This document shows, piece after piece, positions 35,076 through 45,382 of a DNA stretch of 64,000 nt (the first letter of the stretch is position 1; every line of letters begins with the position of its first letter). The stretch covers positions 1-64,000 of the forward strand of contig NZ_UTHA01000019.1 of the NCBI RefSeq assembly GCF_900582195.1. Reading direction: 5' to 3'. This stretch comes from Pseudomonas viridiflava (lineage in GTDB: Bacteria > Pseudomonadota > Gammaproteobacteria > Pseudomonadales > Pseudomonadaceae). The position numbers and the translations under genes were made by a program. A model generated the notes under the pieces. That model was not told the DNA's origin and ran no database searches. It worked only from the letters and a program-made list of their open reading frames with translations.

Positions 35076-36689
35076 TCACAACCGAAACCGATCCACCGAC
35101 TGCGCCAACTGCCCCGCCAGGCTCGACAATTCATCGGTGGTATTCGCCGTCTGCCCGATCACCCGGCTGTTGCCCTCGGACATCCCGGCAATCATTTCCA
35201 CCTGATGGGCAATCTCGTTACTGGCCTGGCTCTGTTCGCCAATCGTGCGAGTGATGTCATTGACCAGTTGGGTCGTGCTCAACGTCGCCTCGAGGATTTC
35301 ACGGATCGCCCGCTCGACATCCGCCGTCACCGCCATGCCCTTGTCGACCTGCGCCACCCCCGCCTCCATGCTGCTGACCGCCTCGCGGGTGCTGTGTTGA
35401 ATGCGCGCGACCATCGCGGCGATTTCCTGGGTTGAGGCGCTGGTGCGCGCGGCCAGGCTGCGCACTTCATCTGCAACCACCGCAAAGCCCCTGCCCTGCT
35501 CCCCGGCTCGCGCAGCTTCAATGGCAGCATTGAGCGCCAGCAGGTTGGTCTGGTCGGCAATGCTCTTGATCACCTGAATGATGTTGAAAATGGCTTCGGA
35601 TTCCTGATCCAGCGTGCGGATCACCTGGGCCGACTGTTGCGCCGAGCGCGCGATATCGTCCATGTCGCTGACCACTTGATGAATCACACCACCACCCTCT
35701 TTCGCCAGCGTTTCGGCTTGATTGGCCATGTTCAGGGCGCGTTCGGCGTGGCGAGTGATTTCCTCGATGCTCGCGGTCATCTGGCTGGCGGCTGCGGCCA
35801 TGGTGCCGGCGGCGACACTTTGTTGCTGACTGCTGTCGGCGACCTGATGGCAGCCGTGACTAAGTTGCGCGCTCATGCCACTGACGCCGTGAGCGTTGCG
35901 CCGCACCACGTCGATCATGTCGCGCAAGTCGCGCTGCATGGTCGCCAATGTGCGGATCAGGACACTGGCTTCATCCTTGCCGGAAGGCTCGGCGATTGGC
36001 TCGCTGAGGTTGCCGTGGGCGATGCTTTCGGCGATGCGACTGGCGGTCTTCAACGGCCCCATGATGCTCAGAATGACCCAGCGCCCTTGAATCAACAGCA
36101 GCACCAGACTGGCGGTCAACACCAAACCAAGCGCGACGTTGGCATTGCGGGTGGCGGCTTCGGTGCCTGCACTGGTCTGCAGGGTATTGGACTCGATCAG
36201 TTCGCTCAAAGCGGCCATTTGTTCTTCGAGCTGACTGAATGCCGTGTTGAACGTGCCGAGTTCCTGCTGAGCGGCATCAGGGTTATCCAGCGCCAACCCG
36301 ACGATGCGCTCGCCGGTGTTGATGTAGGTATCGAGACTCGGCTTGATCTGCTCCAGCGCGCTGCGCAATGTCGGGTTGATCGGTAACTTGAGATTGTCTT
36401 CAAGCACGTCACGAAAATGCCCCGCATGATCGTTGAGCGAGTCGCGCACTTCGGAGGCCGTGCTGGTGCTTTTGCCCAGCCCGACCAGCATCGCCGAGTA
36501 GACATCGGCGCGCAGGGCGTCGTGCATCATGTCGGCTTCCATGTGGTTGCGCAGCGCGCTCATGCTGACCGCGTTATCGCTGACCGCCGAGGCCATCCGC
36601 TGGTTGCCGACGTAACTGACCAGACTCACGATCAACGCTGTCAGCAGACTTGTCACAATCAGCAACACTAAACGCAGTTTGATCGACAC
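35076..36689 (-). CDS. Methyl-accepting chemotaxis protein
   Basis: The 537-residue protein has a first membrane helix ('[23 protein letters not shown]'), a helical periplasmic sensor (about 35-185), a second helix ('[18 protein letters not shown]'), HAMP (about 205-260) and the signalling tip '[32 protein letters not shown]'. It relays a ligand signal to CheA-CheW. The ligand is unknown; the helical sensor resembles four-helix-bundle types. GTG 36689 is preferred because AAGGAGG lies eight bases upstream; the longer frame from 36710 would place this site inside the gene. No CheR-binding pentapeptide is seen at the end. Confidence 0.93.
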   Translation of the reverse strand: MSIKLRLVLLIVTSLLTALIVSLVSYVGNQRMASAVSDNAVSMSALRNHMEADMMHDALRADVYSAMLVGLGKSTSTASEVRDSLNDHAGHFRDVLEDNLKLPINPTLRSALEQIKPSLDTYINTGERIVGLALDNPDAAQQELGTFNTAFSQLEEQMAALSELIESNTLQTSAGTEAATRNANVALGLVLTASLVLLLIQGRWVILSIMGPLKTASRIAESIAHGNLSEPIAEPSGKDEASVLIRTLATMQRDLRDMIDVVRRNAHGVSGMSAQLSHGCHQVADSSQQQSVAAGTMAAAASQMTASIEEITRHAERALNMANQAETLAKEGGGVIHQVVSDMDDIARSAQQSAQVIRTLDQESEAIFNIIQVIKSIADQTNLLALNAAIEAARAGEQGRGFAVVADEVRSLAARTSASTQEIAAMVARIQHSTREAVSSMEAGVAQVDKGMAVTADVERAIREILEATLSTTQLVNDITRTIGEQSQASNEIAHQVEMIAGMSEGNSRVIGQTANTTDELSSLAGQLAQSVDRFRL

Positions 36690-36936
36690 CGGGTTTTCCT
36701 CCTTGGCCACGCCCGTAAGCGCTTGTCAGCCTTCATTTAAGCCTATTTGCGCAGGTCTGCCGCGCCAGAGCGTGTCAGCAGGTGTCGGCGTGCAGGCAGA
36801 CGGCGGCAAAACTTTCGGATTGCGCGGCAAGTCTCACTTTTCAACGCGCACGGCCAATGCCTTCATCACCGGTTAATGCCGGCCGGCTATTGAGTCCGTC
36901 GTTCTGAACACTCTTGCAGCGAAAAGGAAAATGCTT

Positions 36937-37458
36937 ATGAAACGCGCACTGTGGTTGGGTTTGCTCGGCACCTTCGCCATCGGTACCGCACACGCGGCGA
37001 CGGAAAAAGTCGCCATCAATCTGGTCAGCGCTGACGGCGCACCGCAGGCGATCGGCTCGGTCACCATCAGCGAAACCGCCTATGGCCTGTTGTTCACACC
37101 TGATCTGAAATCCCTGCCGGCTGGCGTGCATGGTTTCCATGTGCACGAAAACGCCAGTTGCGAAGCAGGCATGAAGGACGGCGTGAAAGGCGCTGCACTG
37201 GCCGCGGGCGGGCATTTCGATCCACAGAAAACCGGCAAACACCTCGGCCCGTACGCTGACGGCCATTTGGGTGACCTGCCCGCTGTTTACGTGACGGCTG
37301 ACGGCATCGCCAACTACCCGGTGCTGGCGCCGCGCCTGAAAAAGATCTCCGAGATCAAGGGCCATGCGCTGATGATTCACGCCGGTGGTGACAACCATTC
37401 CGACATGCCGAAACCTCTGGGCGGTGGCGGCGATCGTATGGCTTGCGGAGTGATCTGA
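36937..37458 (+). CDS. sodC: Periplasmic Cu-Zn superoxide dismutase
   Basis: The 173-residue protein has a signal peptide ([20 protein letters not shown]) and the SodC metal motifs: '[14 protein letters not shown]' (Cu ligands), '[25 protein letters not shown]' (bridging His and Zn ligands), '[11 protein letters not shown]' and 'RMACGVI' with the disulfide Cys. It removes superoxide in the periplasm. ATG 36937 has AAGGAAA at a better distance than ATG 36931. Confidence 0.95.
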   Translation: MKRALWLGLLGTFAIGTAHAATEKVAINLVSADGAPQAIGSVTISETAYGLLFTPDLKSLPAGVHGFHVHENASCEAGMKDGVKGAALAAGGHFDPQKTGKHLGPYADGHLGDLPAVYVTADGIANYPVLAPRLKKISEIKGHALMIHAGGDNHSDMPKPLGGGGDRMACGVI

Positions 37459-37617
37459 ACCCTCATGACATAAAACCGGGCAGCCCGCCAGAGTGTTGCC
37501 CGCGTCTGTCTCGCAATAGCGCAGACTTTGCAGCGCCACGGAACTCCCGCCCGCCGCGCCCCTCTCACATTATGTAATCCTTCCCTTTTTGCTTCGCGCC
37601 TGTGGAGGAACACCGTC

Positions 37618-37932
37618 ATGCGCAAGTTAGTGCTCGTTTCTTCTTTACTCTTATGCCTGCCTGTTGGTTCCGCTCTGGCCAAAGTCGATGCCGGCGATGT
37701 CGCGACCTCGGCCGGCGTCTCCGCGTCGCTGTACTCGACCTTCAAGGATCACAAAATGGTGATTCCGGCCCGTGACGACTTGTCTGCATTTGTCGCCAGT
37801 GGCGGGGCCATTCGTGGGGTTTATCTTGAATCGGTACTGCAACAGGTGCGCCAGGACAACCCTGGCCTCAACGCCAGCGATGAAGATCTGGCCAACGCGA
37901 TTCTGGTGCATTACGAAGGCCTGAATCAGTAG
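37618..37932 (+). CDS. DUF2388 family secreted protein
   Basis: The 104-residue protein has a signal peptide (MRKLVLVSSLLLCLPVGSALA) and the DUF2388 core: 'VSASLYSTFKDHKMVIPARDDLSAFVASGGAIRGVYLESVLQQVRQ' with 'ASDEDLANAILVH'. This Pseudomonas family is periplasmic and uncharacterised. GGAGG lies 8 bases before ATG 37618. It follows sodC by 159 bases on the same strand. Confidence 0.85.
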   Translation: MRKLVLVSSLLLCLPVGSALAKVDAGDVATSAGVSASLYSTFKDHKMVIPARDDLSAFVASGGAIRGVYLESVLQQVRQDNPGLNASDEDLANAILVHYEGLNQ

Positions 37933-38000
37933 CCATCACGGACAAGGCAGCCGATGGATGGCCGCTGAAGGCGCATAGGCAAAACTGTCCGACGGCCTCT

Positions 38001-38414
38001 ATGATGGAGGCCATGACGACTTCTGCGCCTTTGCGCTCCCCTTGCCCGCCCGGCGCCTGCATTTGCGGGCGCGACCCGTTGCTGGAGATGCCCGGCGCGG
38101 ATTTGCGCATCCTGCGTCTGACCCGAGAGGAAGAGAAACGTCTGATCGCGCGCCTCGAAATGCTCAAGGATTTGAATGACCTCAAACATCTGCAACAGCG
38201 GATGTTCGAGCAACTGGGGATTCGCGTCGATGTCGCCCCCGGATTCAACGAAGTGCGCACCATGCGCGGCATCGCCATTCAGATCGACGAGTTACCGGGT
38301 CTGTGTCGCAAGACCCGCGCAGCCATCCCGGCCGCGATCCGCCGCGGGCTCGAAAACCATCCTGAAATCGCCTTCGAACTGCTCAACGCCCACGACTTGC
38401 TGCGCGACACCTGA
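38001..38414 (+). CDS. Conserved hypothetical protein with Cys-rich N-terminus
   Basis: The product (up to 137 residues) contains 'CPPGACICGRDPLLEMPGADLRILRLTREEEKRLIARLEML', three Cys close together and then a long helix, and ends 'ENHPEIAFELLNAHDLLRD'. I do not recognise a family. The Cys cluster might bind a metal. Starts at 38001, 38004 and 38013 are possible; GGAGG at 38006-38010 is too close to the last, so I kept the first. Its stop directly abuts the ligD stop (TGATCA). Confidence 0.65.
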   Translation: MMEAMTTSAPLRSPCPPGACICGRDPLLEMPGADLRILRLTREEEKRLIARLEMLKDLNDLKHLQQRMFEQLGIRVDVAPGFNEVRTMRGIAIQIDELPGLCRKTRAAIPAAIRRGLENHPEIAFELLNAHDLLRDT

Positions 38415-41006
38415 TCATTTTTTCAGACCCACCCGTTTGCGCATCTCGGCCGTGATGCTCTGGCGGGTTTTCTTCATGTCAGCCCACGGCTCGTCACCGA
38501 CTTCGGCCAGCCGTTCGTGAACGTTATGCACGCTCCACTGATTGCCGCCCTTGATCTCGGCGACCTCTTCACGAAACAGCGGCACCGACACCGGCAAGCC
38601 TTCGCGGGTGCGCGCGGCGTAAGCACAAATGGTGGTGGCACCCAGACCGTTGCGCAGGTAATCGATAAAGATCCGCCCGACGCGGTTTTTCGGCCCGGAC
38701 ACCGCCGAAAAACGGTCCGGCAACAGCCTCGCGATATGACTGACGATGGCGTGGCTGAAATCCTTTACTTCATCCCAGCCGAGTTTGCGGGTCAGCGGCA
38801 CCACCAGGTGAATGCCCTTGCCGCCACTGGTTTTCAGGAACGCCTTGAGGCCTAGCTCATCGAGCACAGTCAATGTCAGCGCCGTCGCTTCGACCATGCT
38901 TTTCCACGGCAACGCCGGATCCGGGTCAAGGTCGAGGACGAAGCGATCGGGCTTGTCCAGATCGACCGTGGTCGCGTTCCAGGTGTGCAGTTCGACGGTG
39001 CTCATCTGCACCGCGCCGATCAGCGCTTCGGCGTTGTTGATGAGCATTACCGGTTGCCCGGTGAGGTCCTTGTCCAACGTGGTGATGCCGGGGATCGCCA
39101 GGCGTTCGGCGTTTTTCTGGAAGAACAACTCACCGGCGATGCCGTCCGGGGCGCGTACCAGCGCCACCGGACGGTCCTTGAGTTGCGGCAGGATCCATTC
39201 GGCGACGCTGGCGTAATATTCCGCCAGTTGCATCTTGGTGGTCCCGCTGACGGCATCGATGACCCGATCCGGATGAGTGATGCGCACCTTGCCGTTGGCC
39301 AGTCCGAGTTGAGACGGCGCGGTTTCGGCGTTGCTCGCCGGGGCCTTTTTCGACGGTTTCTTCGCAGGCGTTTTCTTCTCTGCAGTCTTCACCGGTTTCG
39401 CTCGCTCCTCAGTGATGTCCTGGGCTGGTTTGTCATCGCGCAAACCATGGAACACGGCGTGGCGCACTGAACCGTCCTTGGTCATTTCGGCAAACGCGAC
39501 TTCCGCCAGCAGTTTCGGCTTGAGCCAATGCACGCCTTTGACCTCGAAGCCGCTGGGTGGATTGACCACCGCCGCCTGCTTCACCTGCAAAGGTTTGAGT
39601 TGGGCCAGAATGCTTTTCAACGTCGACTCGTTGAAACCGGTGCCGACCTTGCCGGCATAGCGCAATTCGCCGCTGTCACGATCGTGTAGTCCCAACAGCA
39701 ATGCGCCGAAAGCACTGCGCGAACCTTTCGGATCGGTGTAACCGACGACCACGAATTCCTGGCGGTGTTTGCACTTGAGCTTGATCCAGTCGCCGCTGCG
39801 TCGCGACACATAGGGGGAGCCAAGGCGTTTGCCGATCAGGCCTTCCATCTGCATCTGGCAGGCGCTGTTTAGCAGTGCGTCCGGGGTTTCATCGAACGCT
39901 TCGGAGAAGCGCAGCAACGGTTGTTCATGGCTGCCGAGCACCGTGGCCAGCGCCGCGCGACGTTCCTCGACCGGCACCTCACGCAGGTCAACACCGTTGA
40001 GATACGGCAGATCGAACAAGTAGTAGAGAATGTTGCCACTGCGCCCGGCTTCGAAGGCATTTTGCAGGGCCTGAAAGTCCGGCACGCCGTGTTCATTGGC
40101 GACGACCATTTCACCGTCCAGCCACGCCGACTCCAATCCCAGCGCCGCCAAGGCTTCGGCCTGTTGCGGCAGCTTGTGCGTCCAGTCGTGACCGTTGCGG
40201 GTGAACAGTTGCACCTGATCATGATCGATGCGCGCCATGATCCGGTAACCGTCGAATTTGATCTCGTAACTCCACTGCCCTTGCGGCGCACTGTCGACCA
40301 GCGTGGCCAGTTCAGGCTTCAGTTGTGCCGGCAACTTGGCCTTGTGCGCCCCCGTGAGCTTGCCAGTCGCGGCTTTGCGTGTCTTGGCTGCGGGCTTTTT
40401 CAACGGTTTGCTGTGCTCGGCGGCCAGCTTCGGCTTGGTGACAAGCGTGCGGTCGCTCAACACGCTGTCGGGCTCGGCGACCAACACGTCGTAATCATCC
40501 TGCGGCCGTGCGGCGCCATCCTGATGCTTGATCAGAAACCACTGCTCCTTCTTGCCCGGCATGTGCGTGCGCACAAGATTCCAGACACCGCCCAGCTTCT
40601 CGCCTTGCAGCTCGAACTTGAGCTTACCCTTGGCATAAGCCTTGTGCGGATCTTCCAGCGGAATCCACACGCCACGATCCCAGACAATCACGTCACCGGC
40701 GCCGTAATGCCCTTCGGGAATGCTGCCCTCGAACGTTGCGTAATCCAGCGGATGATCCTCGACATGCACCGCCAGACGCTTGACCTTGGGGTCGAGCGAC
40801 GGCCCTTTCGGCACCGCCCAGCTCTTGAGTGCGCCATCGAGTTCCAGGCGAAAGTCGTAGTGCAGGTGCGAAGCGTCGTGCTTCTGGATGCAGAACTGCA
40901 ACGCGTGATCCGTGGCGGTTTTACGCCCCGAGCGCTTGACGGCGGCCGGTTCCGACGTCGCCGAAAAATCGCGCATGCGGTTGTAGTCGTCGAGGTTCCT
41001 GTTCAT
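38415..41006 (-). CDS. ligD: NHEJ DNA ligase D (phosphoesterase-ligase-polymerase)
   Basis: The 863-residue protein has the three LigD domains in the Pseudomonas order: 3'-phosphoesterase (about 30-190, 'FCIQKHDASHLHYDFRLELDG'), ATP-dependent ligase (about 230-520, nucleotidyl Lys in 'YEIKFDGYRIMAR', and 'EGLIGKRLGSPYVSRRSGDWIKLK') and primase-polymerase (about 570-860, 'DLDPDP' metal site). Lys/Ala/Pro-rich linkers join them. With Ku it repairs double-strand breaks by end joining. No ku gene lies in the window. Confidence 0.95.
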   Translation of the reverse strand: MNRNLDDYNRMRDFSATSEPAAVKRSGRKTATDHALQFCIQKHDASHLHYDFRLELDGALKSWAVPKGPSLDPKVKRLAVHVEDHPLDYATFEGSIPEGHYGAGDVIVWDRGVWIPLEDPHKAYAKGKLKFELQGEKLGGVWNLVRTHMPGKKEQWFLIKHQDGAARPQDDYDVLVAEPDSVLSDRTLVTKPKLAAEHSKPLKKPAAKTRKAATGKLTGAHKAKLPAQLKPELATLVDSAPQGQWSYEIKFDGYRIMARIDHDQVQLFTRNGHDWTHKLPQQAEALAALGLESAWLDGEMVVANEHGVPDFQALQNAFEAGRSGNILYYLFDLPYLNGVDLREVPVEERRAALATVLGSHEQPLLRFSEAFDETPDALLNSACQMQMEGLIGKRLGSPYVSRRSGDWIKLKCKHRQEFVVVGYTDPKGSRSAFGALLLGLHDRDSGELRYAGKVGTGFNESTLKSILAQLKPLQVKQAAVVNPPSGFEVKGVHWLKPKLLAEVAFAEMTKDGSVRHAVFHGLRDDKPAQDITEERAKPVKTAEKKTPAKKPSKKAPASNAETAPSQLGLANGKVRITHPDRVIDAVSGTTKMQLAEYYASVAEWILPQLKDRPVALVRAPDGIAGELFFQKNAERLAIPGITTLDKDLTGQPVMLINNAEALIGAVQMSTVELHTWNATTVDLDKPDRFVLDLDPDPALPWKSMVEATALTLTVLDELGLKAFLKTSGGKGIHLVVPLTRKLGWDEVKDFSHAIVSHIARLLPDRFSAVSGPKNRVGRIFIDYLRNGLGATTICAYAARTREGLPVSVPLFREEVAEIKGGNQWSVHNVHERLAEVGDEPWADMKKTRQSITAEMRKRVGLKK

Positions 41007-41023
41007 CGTGCACCTGCCTTGTT

Positions 41024-41977
41024 TCAGCTGATTCGGGTCACGGTCAGCGCCACCACCGCAATGCGGTCGACCCGTTGATAGCCGGGATTGAGCAGCTCCT
41101 CACCGAAAACATCCGGGTCGAGTTCGCGGTACGTCCAGCCAAAGCGCTTTTCATCCAGGCGTGGCAGCACGGTGTCGAGAAACGGGTCGCGACCATCGAC
41201 CATCGCCACGCCGGTATAGAGCAGCAGCGAACCGCCGAGGGCCAGTCGATTCAGTGCCTGCTCGACGATGCGCAGCGACAGCCCCGCCCCGAGCGTCCCG
41301 CCACCGTGGCGATAGGCGCGTTCCGCCGGATCGGCCATGTACGGCGGGTTGGCGACGATCAGGTCGAACTCGCCGTCGACGCCCTGCAACAAATCACTGG
41401 CGCGCACTTCGACATTGGCGACCTCTGCCAGCGCGGCATTGATTGCCGTCAGGCGCAGCGCCGCGGGGTTGATATCCAGCGCCAATACTTGCGCCTCGCG
41501 ACGGGCACGTCCGATCACGATTGCACCGACGCCAGCGCCACAACCAATATCCACCGCACGCTGGATCGGCGCGAAGTTCTGTTGCAGGTGCGCGTGGATC
41601 AGTTGCGCAAAACGGTAGGTGTCGGGGCCGAAAAACACCGCATCCGCCGCGTCGGTGGGGAATGCCGAATGCACGAACAGCAAATCATCCAGGCTCGACC
41701 AGCGCACCCGACTCTTCAAGTGGCTTTCGTAATTATCAATGACCTGCGCGTCTTGCAGTTGCCGCTGTTCATCGGCCGACAACAACCCCGGCGCGAACGG
41801 CCGCGACCAGCCGAACACATCGCGCAAAGAGTCGGCCATCTGGCCCTCGTCACGCTGGTTGACCCGTTGATGGGTCAGCGGCGTCGGGGTGGTGAACCGA
41901 TATCCATCTGCCAATAAGCGCCGGCCCAGTTGCAGCAGCACGAGGTCGTTGGAGCAGAGTTGTTCTTCCTGATTCAT
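41024..41977 (-). CDS. Class I SAM methyltransferase with NPPY motif
   Basis: The 317-residue protein has the SAM site 'AVDIGCGAGVGAIVIGRA' and 'ALDINPAALRLTAINAAL', then 'FDLIVANPPYMAD'. NPPY is the hallmark of amino-methylating enzymes (HemK/PrmC, RlmG-like) acting on Gln, adenine or guanine amino groups. The ~100-residue N-terminal part is specific to this subgroup. ATG 41977 has AAGGA 8 bases upstream. It follows the diiron-oxidase-like gene by 11 bases, so the two form an operon. Confidence 0.9.
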   Translation of the reverse strand: MNQEEQLCSNDLVLLQLGRRLLADGYRFTTPTPLTHQRVNQRDEGQMADSLRDVFGWSRPFAPGLLSADEQRQLQDAQVIDNYESHLKSRVRWSSLDDLLFVHSAFPTDAADAVFFGPDTYRFAQLIHAHLQQNFAPIQRAVDIGCGAGVGAIVIGRARREAQVLALDINPAALRLTAINAALAEVANVEVRASDLLQGVDGEFDLIVANPPYMADPAERAYRHGGGTLGAGLSLRIVEQALNRLALGGSLLLYTGVAMVDGRDPFLDTVLPRLDEKRFGWTYRELDPDVFGEELLNPGYQRVDRIAVVALTVTRIS

Positions 41978-41988
41978 CGGCAAGGTCC

Positions 41989-43365
41989 TTAAGGCAAACG
42001 GGATTTGAGTTCGATAAAACGTCGGGTGGCGAGCAGCCCGGCTGGATGCGCATGACGGGACGGGGCAAGCCAGGGGATCAGAATCGCCATCTGCGCCAAG
42101 CCGTCCTGACCTTGCAGCGCGGCGTTGAGCGCCTGTACGTCGGGATCCTGCTCAAGCCCTTCGATGGGCGCTGCGGTCTGACTGTGCCGCCGCATGGGTT
42201 TGGGTTGATCCGATGGCTTCCAGTCGCCGGCGATCCAGTCGTGCACCAGTTGTTTTTCGTAGGCATTGAACACCCCGAACATCGCCGCACCGTCGCCCGC
42301 GATCAGCTGCCAAAAACGGCTGGCCTGCGGGTCTTCGTGGCGTTTGATCCAGCCTTTGCTCTGCAATGCCTGAAGAAAACCGGGCAATTGTTCCGGCGCT
42401 GCCAGCCACTGATTGACGGTCTGCCCTTCGAAGCGGCAGTAGTCGGAGTGCATGTGTTGGGCAAATGGGCACTTGCGCTCGAGCATCGCCAGCAACTCGT
42501 ATTCAAGGTCGAAACCTTCGATGATCGCGCGGCTGCCCTGCCCCAGGTCATTGAGCCGATAGCCCAGCGAGACCCGACGCAAGAACTCGGCGCGATCGGC
42601 CTCGAGCGGCAGCAGATCGAGCACCGCCTGCACGGCTTTTTGCGCATGGCCGGTGCTGGCATTGTCGATGGTCACATGCAGGGTGAAATAGTACGGATCG
42701 ATCCCCAGTTCACTGAGTTCGTAACTGCTGATCAACAGGTGCAACGGCAGTTGTTCGTAGCCGAGGTTGTAGCCGATTACCTCGGGCAAGTAATCAGCAC
42801 CACAGACGCCGAGCGCCAGTTGTATTGAGCCTTGCAGGTAGCGTTCATCAGCGATGGCGCCGCTGTCCTGCAAGTCGTGCTCGGCGAGCAGTTTGCGGTA
42901 GATCACCACGTGGTTCTGCGCCGGATTTCCTTCGCCCAGCTCTTCCAGAAAAGTGCGCAGCAGGCCCTGGAAACGCGGGTCTTGCCAGCGTGGCAACAGG
43001 CCAGAGAGCCAGGCGCCATCGACCAGTTTGGTCGGTGCCACCGCTTGCAGGAAATACAGCGCATGCGCCTTACCACGGAAGAATTGCCGAGGCCCACCCG
43101 CCTTGCGTTGTTGCAGGTAGTCGGCGTATTGCCGGGCAACATCGGCGCAATGTTCGGCGACCCAAGCGTGCCACGTCGTGGGATCTTCCGGCAGGGAATC
43201 GGTGAGTGGCGCGGCGTGCTGCAGTTGTTCTTGCAAAAACGCCTGCGCAAGGTCCAGGGGATTGTCATCGCGCAACAACGCGTCATAGACCTGCCGGATG
43301 TTCCCGGCGGCGTTCATCGCATGCGGTTGAGCAGGCTCAGCTTGCAGGTGTGTCAGGACAGTCAT
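41989..43365 (-). CDS. Iron-containing redox enzyme family (heme-oxygenase-like diiron fold)
   Basis: The 458-residue protein shows metal-ligand motifs of the heme-oxygenase-like diiron oxidase/oxygenase family: 'FLEELGEGNPAQNHVVIYRKLL' (E...H), 'ISSYELSELG' and 'LHVTIDNASTGHAQKAVQAV' (D...H). Members oxidise small molecules or amino-acid chains with O2. The C-terminal ~120 residues are an extra domain. No signal peptide. ATG 43365 has no clear ribosome binding site. Substrate unknown; the coupled methyltransferase gene suggests a shared pathway. Confidence 0.85.
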   Translation of the reverse strand: MTVLTHLQAEPAQPHAMNAAGNIRQVYDALLRDDNPLDLAQAFLQEQLQHAAPLTDSLPEDPTTWHAWVAEHCADVARQYADYLQQRKAGGPRQFFRGKAHALYFLQAVAPTKLVDGAWLSGLLPRWQDPRFQGLLRTFLEELGEGNPAQNHVVIYRKLLAEHDLQDSGAIADERYLQGSIQLALGVCGADYLPEVIGYNLGYEQLPLHLLISSYELSELGIDPYYFTLHVTIDNASTGHAQKAVQAVLDLLPLEADRAEFLRRVSLGYRLNDLGQGSRAIIEGFDLEYELLAMLERKCPFAQHMHSDYCRFEGQTVNQWLAAPEQLPGFLQALQSKGWIKRHEDPQASRFWQLIAGDGAAMFGVFNAYEKQLVHDWIAGDWKPSDQPKPMRRHSQTAAPIEGLEQDPDVQALNAALQGQDGLAQMAILIPWLAPSRHAHPAGLLATRRFIELKSRLP

Positions 43366-43528
43366 GGCAAAATTCTCGGTCGATTGGCAGGGCGCTGTTC
43401 CACACGCCTCTACAGCAGCAGAGAGGCAGCGCCTGCGAAAAATTCAATCGACGTGAAATTTGCCCGGACGGACGGCGAAGCAGCTCCATGACGGAGCTGC
43501 TGACGGCCATGGTTTTTTTAACGTTGTT

Positions 43529-44278
43529 TCAGGCCTGACCTTTGGCCTGCCGTTCCAGATGCACCTGCAAATCCGGGTCGATCTGCAAGGCTGCTGCCAG
43601 TTCATCCAGATAACTGCGCTCGGCGTCCTGCTGGTCATCCACCAGCATCACGCTGGCCAGGTACATTTCGGCGGCGACGGCGGGGTCGCCATTGGCTGAC
43701 TGTGCCACTTCGGCGGGGTCCAGTGGCTTGGCGACTTCGGCGTCGAGCCATTGCTGCAACTGCGGATCCTCGGTGTGTTTACCGATTTCGCTGCTGATCA
43801 AGTGTTTCTCGGATTCATCGATACGCCCGTCGGCCTTGGCCGCAGCGATCAACGCACGTAGCACCGCATGGCTGTGTTCTTCAATCTCCGGGCCGGCAAG
43901 GAGGTTAGCCGTTTGCGGCGTTTGTTGCGGTGCCGAGCTGGCCTGGCTGCGTTGCCAGGCTTGATAGGCCTGAAACGCCATCATGCCCAGCGATGCCAAT
44001 GCCGCGTAATTGGTCCCGCCGGAACGACTTTGCGTGCCGCTACCGCCGCCCAATGCGCCGCCCAGACCACCACCGGCACTGCCGCCGAGCAAACCACCGA
44101 GCAAGCCGCCCAAACCGCCAAGTCCACCGGCAGATCCGCCGCCGCTGGCCGCGCCTGAGCCACCACCGAGCAGTCCACCCAACAACCCACCCAACCCACC
44201 GCCGGCAGACGCTGAAGATTGTTGGCCCGTCGAGGCCTGGCCTCGCAGCAGTTGTTCAAGCAAATCGCTGGTGTTCAT
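43529..44278 (-). CDS. DUF533 (YebE-like, TerB-fold) protein with Gly-rich N-terminus
   Basis: The 249-residue protein starts MNTSDLLEQLLRGQAS, has a Gly/Leu-rich low-complexity region (about 25-90, repeated 'GGLGGLLGGLLGG' units), a short hydrophobic stretch ('NYAALASLGMMAFQAYQAW') and a C-terminal TerB-like helical domain ('VLRALIAAAKADGRIDESEKHLI', 'YLASVMLVDDQQDAERSYLDELAAAL'). DUF533 proteins are inner-membrane or membrane-associated; role unknown. AGGATG 8 bases before ATG 44278 supports this start. Confidence 0.88.
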   Translation of the reverse strand: MNTSDLLEQLLRGQASTGQQSSASAGGGLGGLLGGLLGGGSGAASGGGSAGGLGGLGGLLGGLLGGSAGGGLGGALGGGSGTQSRSGGTNYAALASLGMMAFQAYQAWQRSQASSAPQQTPQTANLLAGPEIEEHSHAVLRALIAAAKADGRIDESEKHLISSEIGKHTEDPQLQQWLDAEVAKPLDPAEVAQSANGDPAVAAEMYLASVMLVDDQQDAERSYLDELAAALQIDPDLQVHLERQAKGQA

Positions 44279-44537
44279 GACGTCATCCTCAAGCATTGGC
44301 AGTGACTGCGTCTGGCAACGATAGCCCCCTGAAGCCAGAGCGCCAGCACCGTTTGGCTGACACTCGAAACCTGGCGGATTTCGCCTGCGTTTTTTTGCGC
44401 CAGCCAGCTAAGATTCATGGATGCTGAACCTTATCCCGGCCAGACCGGTCGATAACTGCAACCCCGACCCGGTTTGCCGGCGCCCTTGCACCCAAGGGTG
44501 ATACCCGGCTTGCTTCACTTTTCTGGAGAACGCCCCC

Positions 44538-45260
44538 GTGATATCGACCGTACACATCGCCAGGCTCAAAGCATGGGGCGCCCATGGTTTTACCGCGACT
44601 GGCGTGGTCACCGCTTTTCTGGCCACCCTTGCCCTGCTGGAAAACCAGCCGACCCATTGTCTGATGTGGCTGGGCGTGGCGCTGATTGTCGATGGACTCG
44701 ACGGCGCGCTGGCGCGCAAGGTCAACGTGCAATCCGTGCTGCCGAGCTTCGACGGATCGATCCTTGATCTGGTGATCGATTACTTGACGTATGTATTCAT
44801 TCCGGCACTGTTCATCTATCGCTACATTCCGTTGCCCGACTACACCCTGCTGCTCACTGTGTCGCTGATTCTGGTGTCTTCGCTGTTCTGCTTCTGTAAC
44901 GTCAACATGAAGAGCAAGGACAACTACTTTGTCGGGTTTCCGGCGGCGTGGAATGTGGTCGCGCTGTGCCTGTACATCATCGGCCCGGGGCCATGGATCA
45001 CTTTTCTGACGGTGATTGGTCTGGCGTTGCTGACAGTGACCCGGATGAAGTTTCTGCACCCTTTCCGTGTGCGCCGGTTCATGCCGATCAACATTGCGGT
45101 GACAGCGATCTGGCTGCTGTGCAGTTTGTCGCTGGTGCTGAATCACCCGGTGATCAATCCGATGGTGATGGGGTTGTGGTTGCTGATGTCGGCGTACTTT
45201 CTGGGGATCTGCATCTGGCGCACGGCGCTGGAATGGTTTGATCGGCCACCGGTGAAATAG
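44538..45260 (+). CDS. pcsA: Phosphatidylcholine synthase
   Basis: The 240-residue membrane protein belongs to the CDP-alcohol phosphatidyltransferases: 'DGLDGALAR' followed by 'FDGSILDLVIDYLTYV', with about eight hydrophobic helices. Pcs condenses CDP-diacylglycerol with choline to form phosphatidylcholine at the inner membrane, a lipid found in some pseudomonads that meet hosts or take up choline. The start is GTG 44538 with TGGAG upstream. Length fits Pcs and the C-terminus 'RTALEWFDRP' is typical. Confidence 0.92.
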   Translation: MISTVHIARLKAWGAHGFTATGVVTAFLATLALLENQPTHCLMWLGVALIVDGLDGALARKVNVQSVLPSFDGSILDLVIDYLTYVFIPALFIYRYIPLPDYTLLLTVSLILVSSLFCFCNVNMKSKDNYFVGFPAAWNVVALCLYIIGPGPWITFLTVIGLALLTVTRMKFLHPFRVRRFMPINIAVTAIWLLCSLSLVLNHPVINPMVMGLWLLMSAYFLGICIWRTALEWFDRPPVK

Positions 45261-45282
45261 GCTCAACTACCAAAATATCTAC

Positions 45283-45375
45283 CCCTGTGGGAGCGAGCTT
45301 GCTCGCGAAAACGGTACATCAGTCAACTTTTTCTTCGACTGGAACACCGCTTTCGCGAGCAAGCTCGCTCCCACA
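45283..45375. repeat. Inverted REP pair
   Basis: Two REP units face each other between pcsA and the convergent methyltransferase gene. Confidence 0.8.
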
Positions 45376-45382
45376 ATTGATT

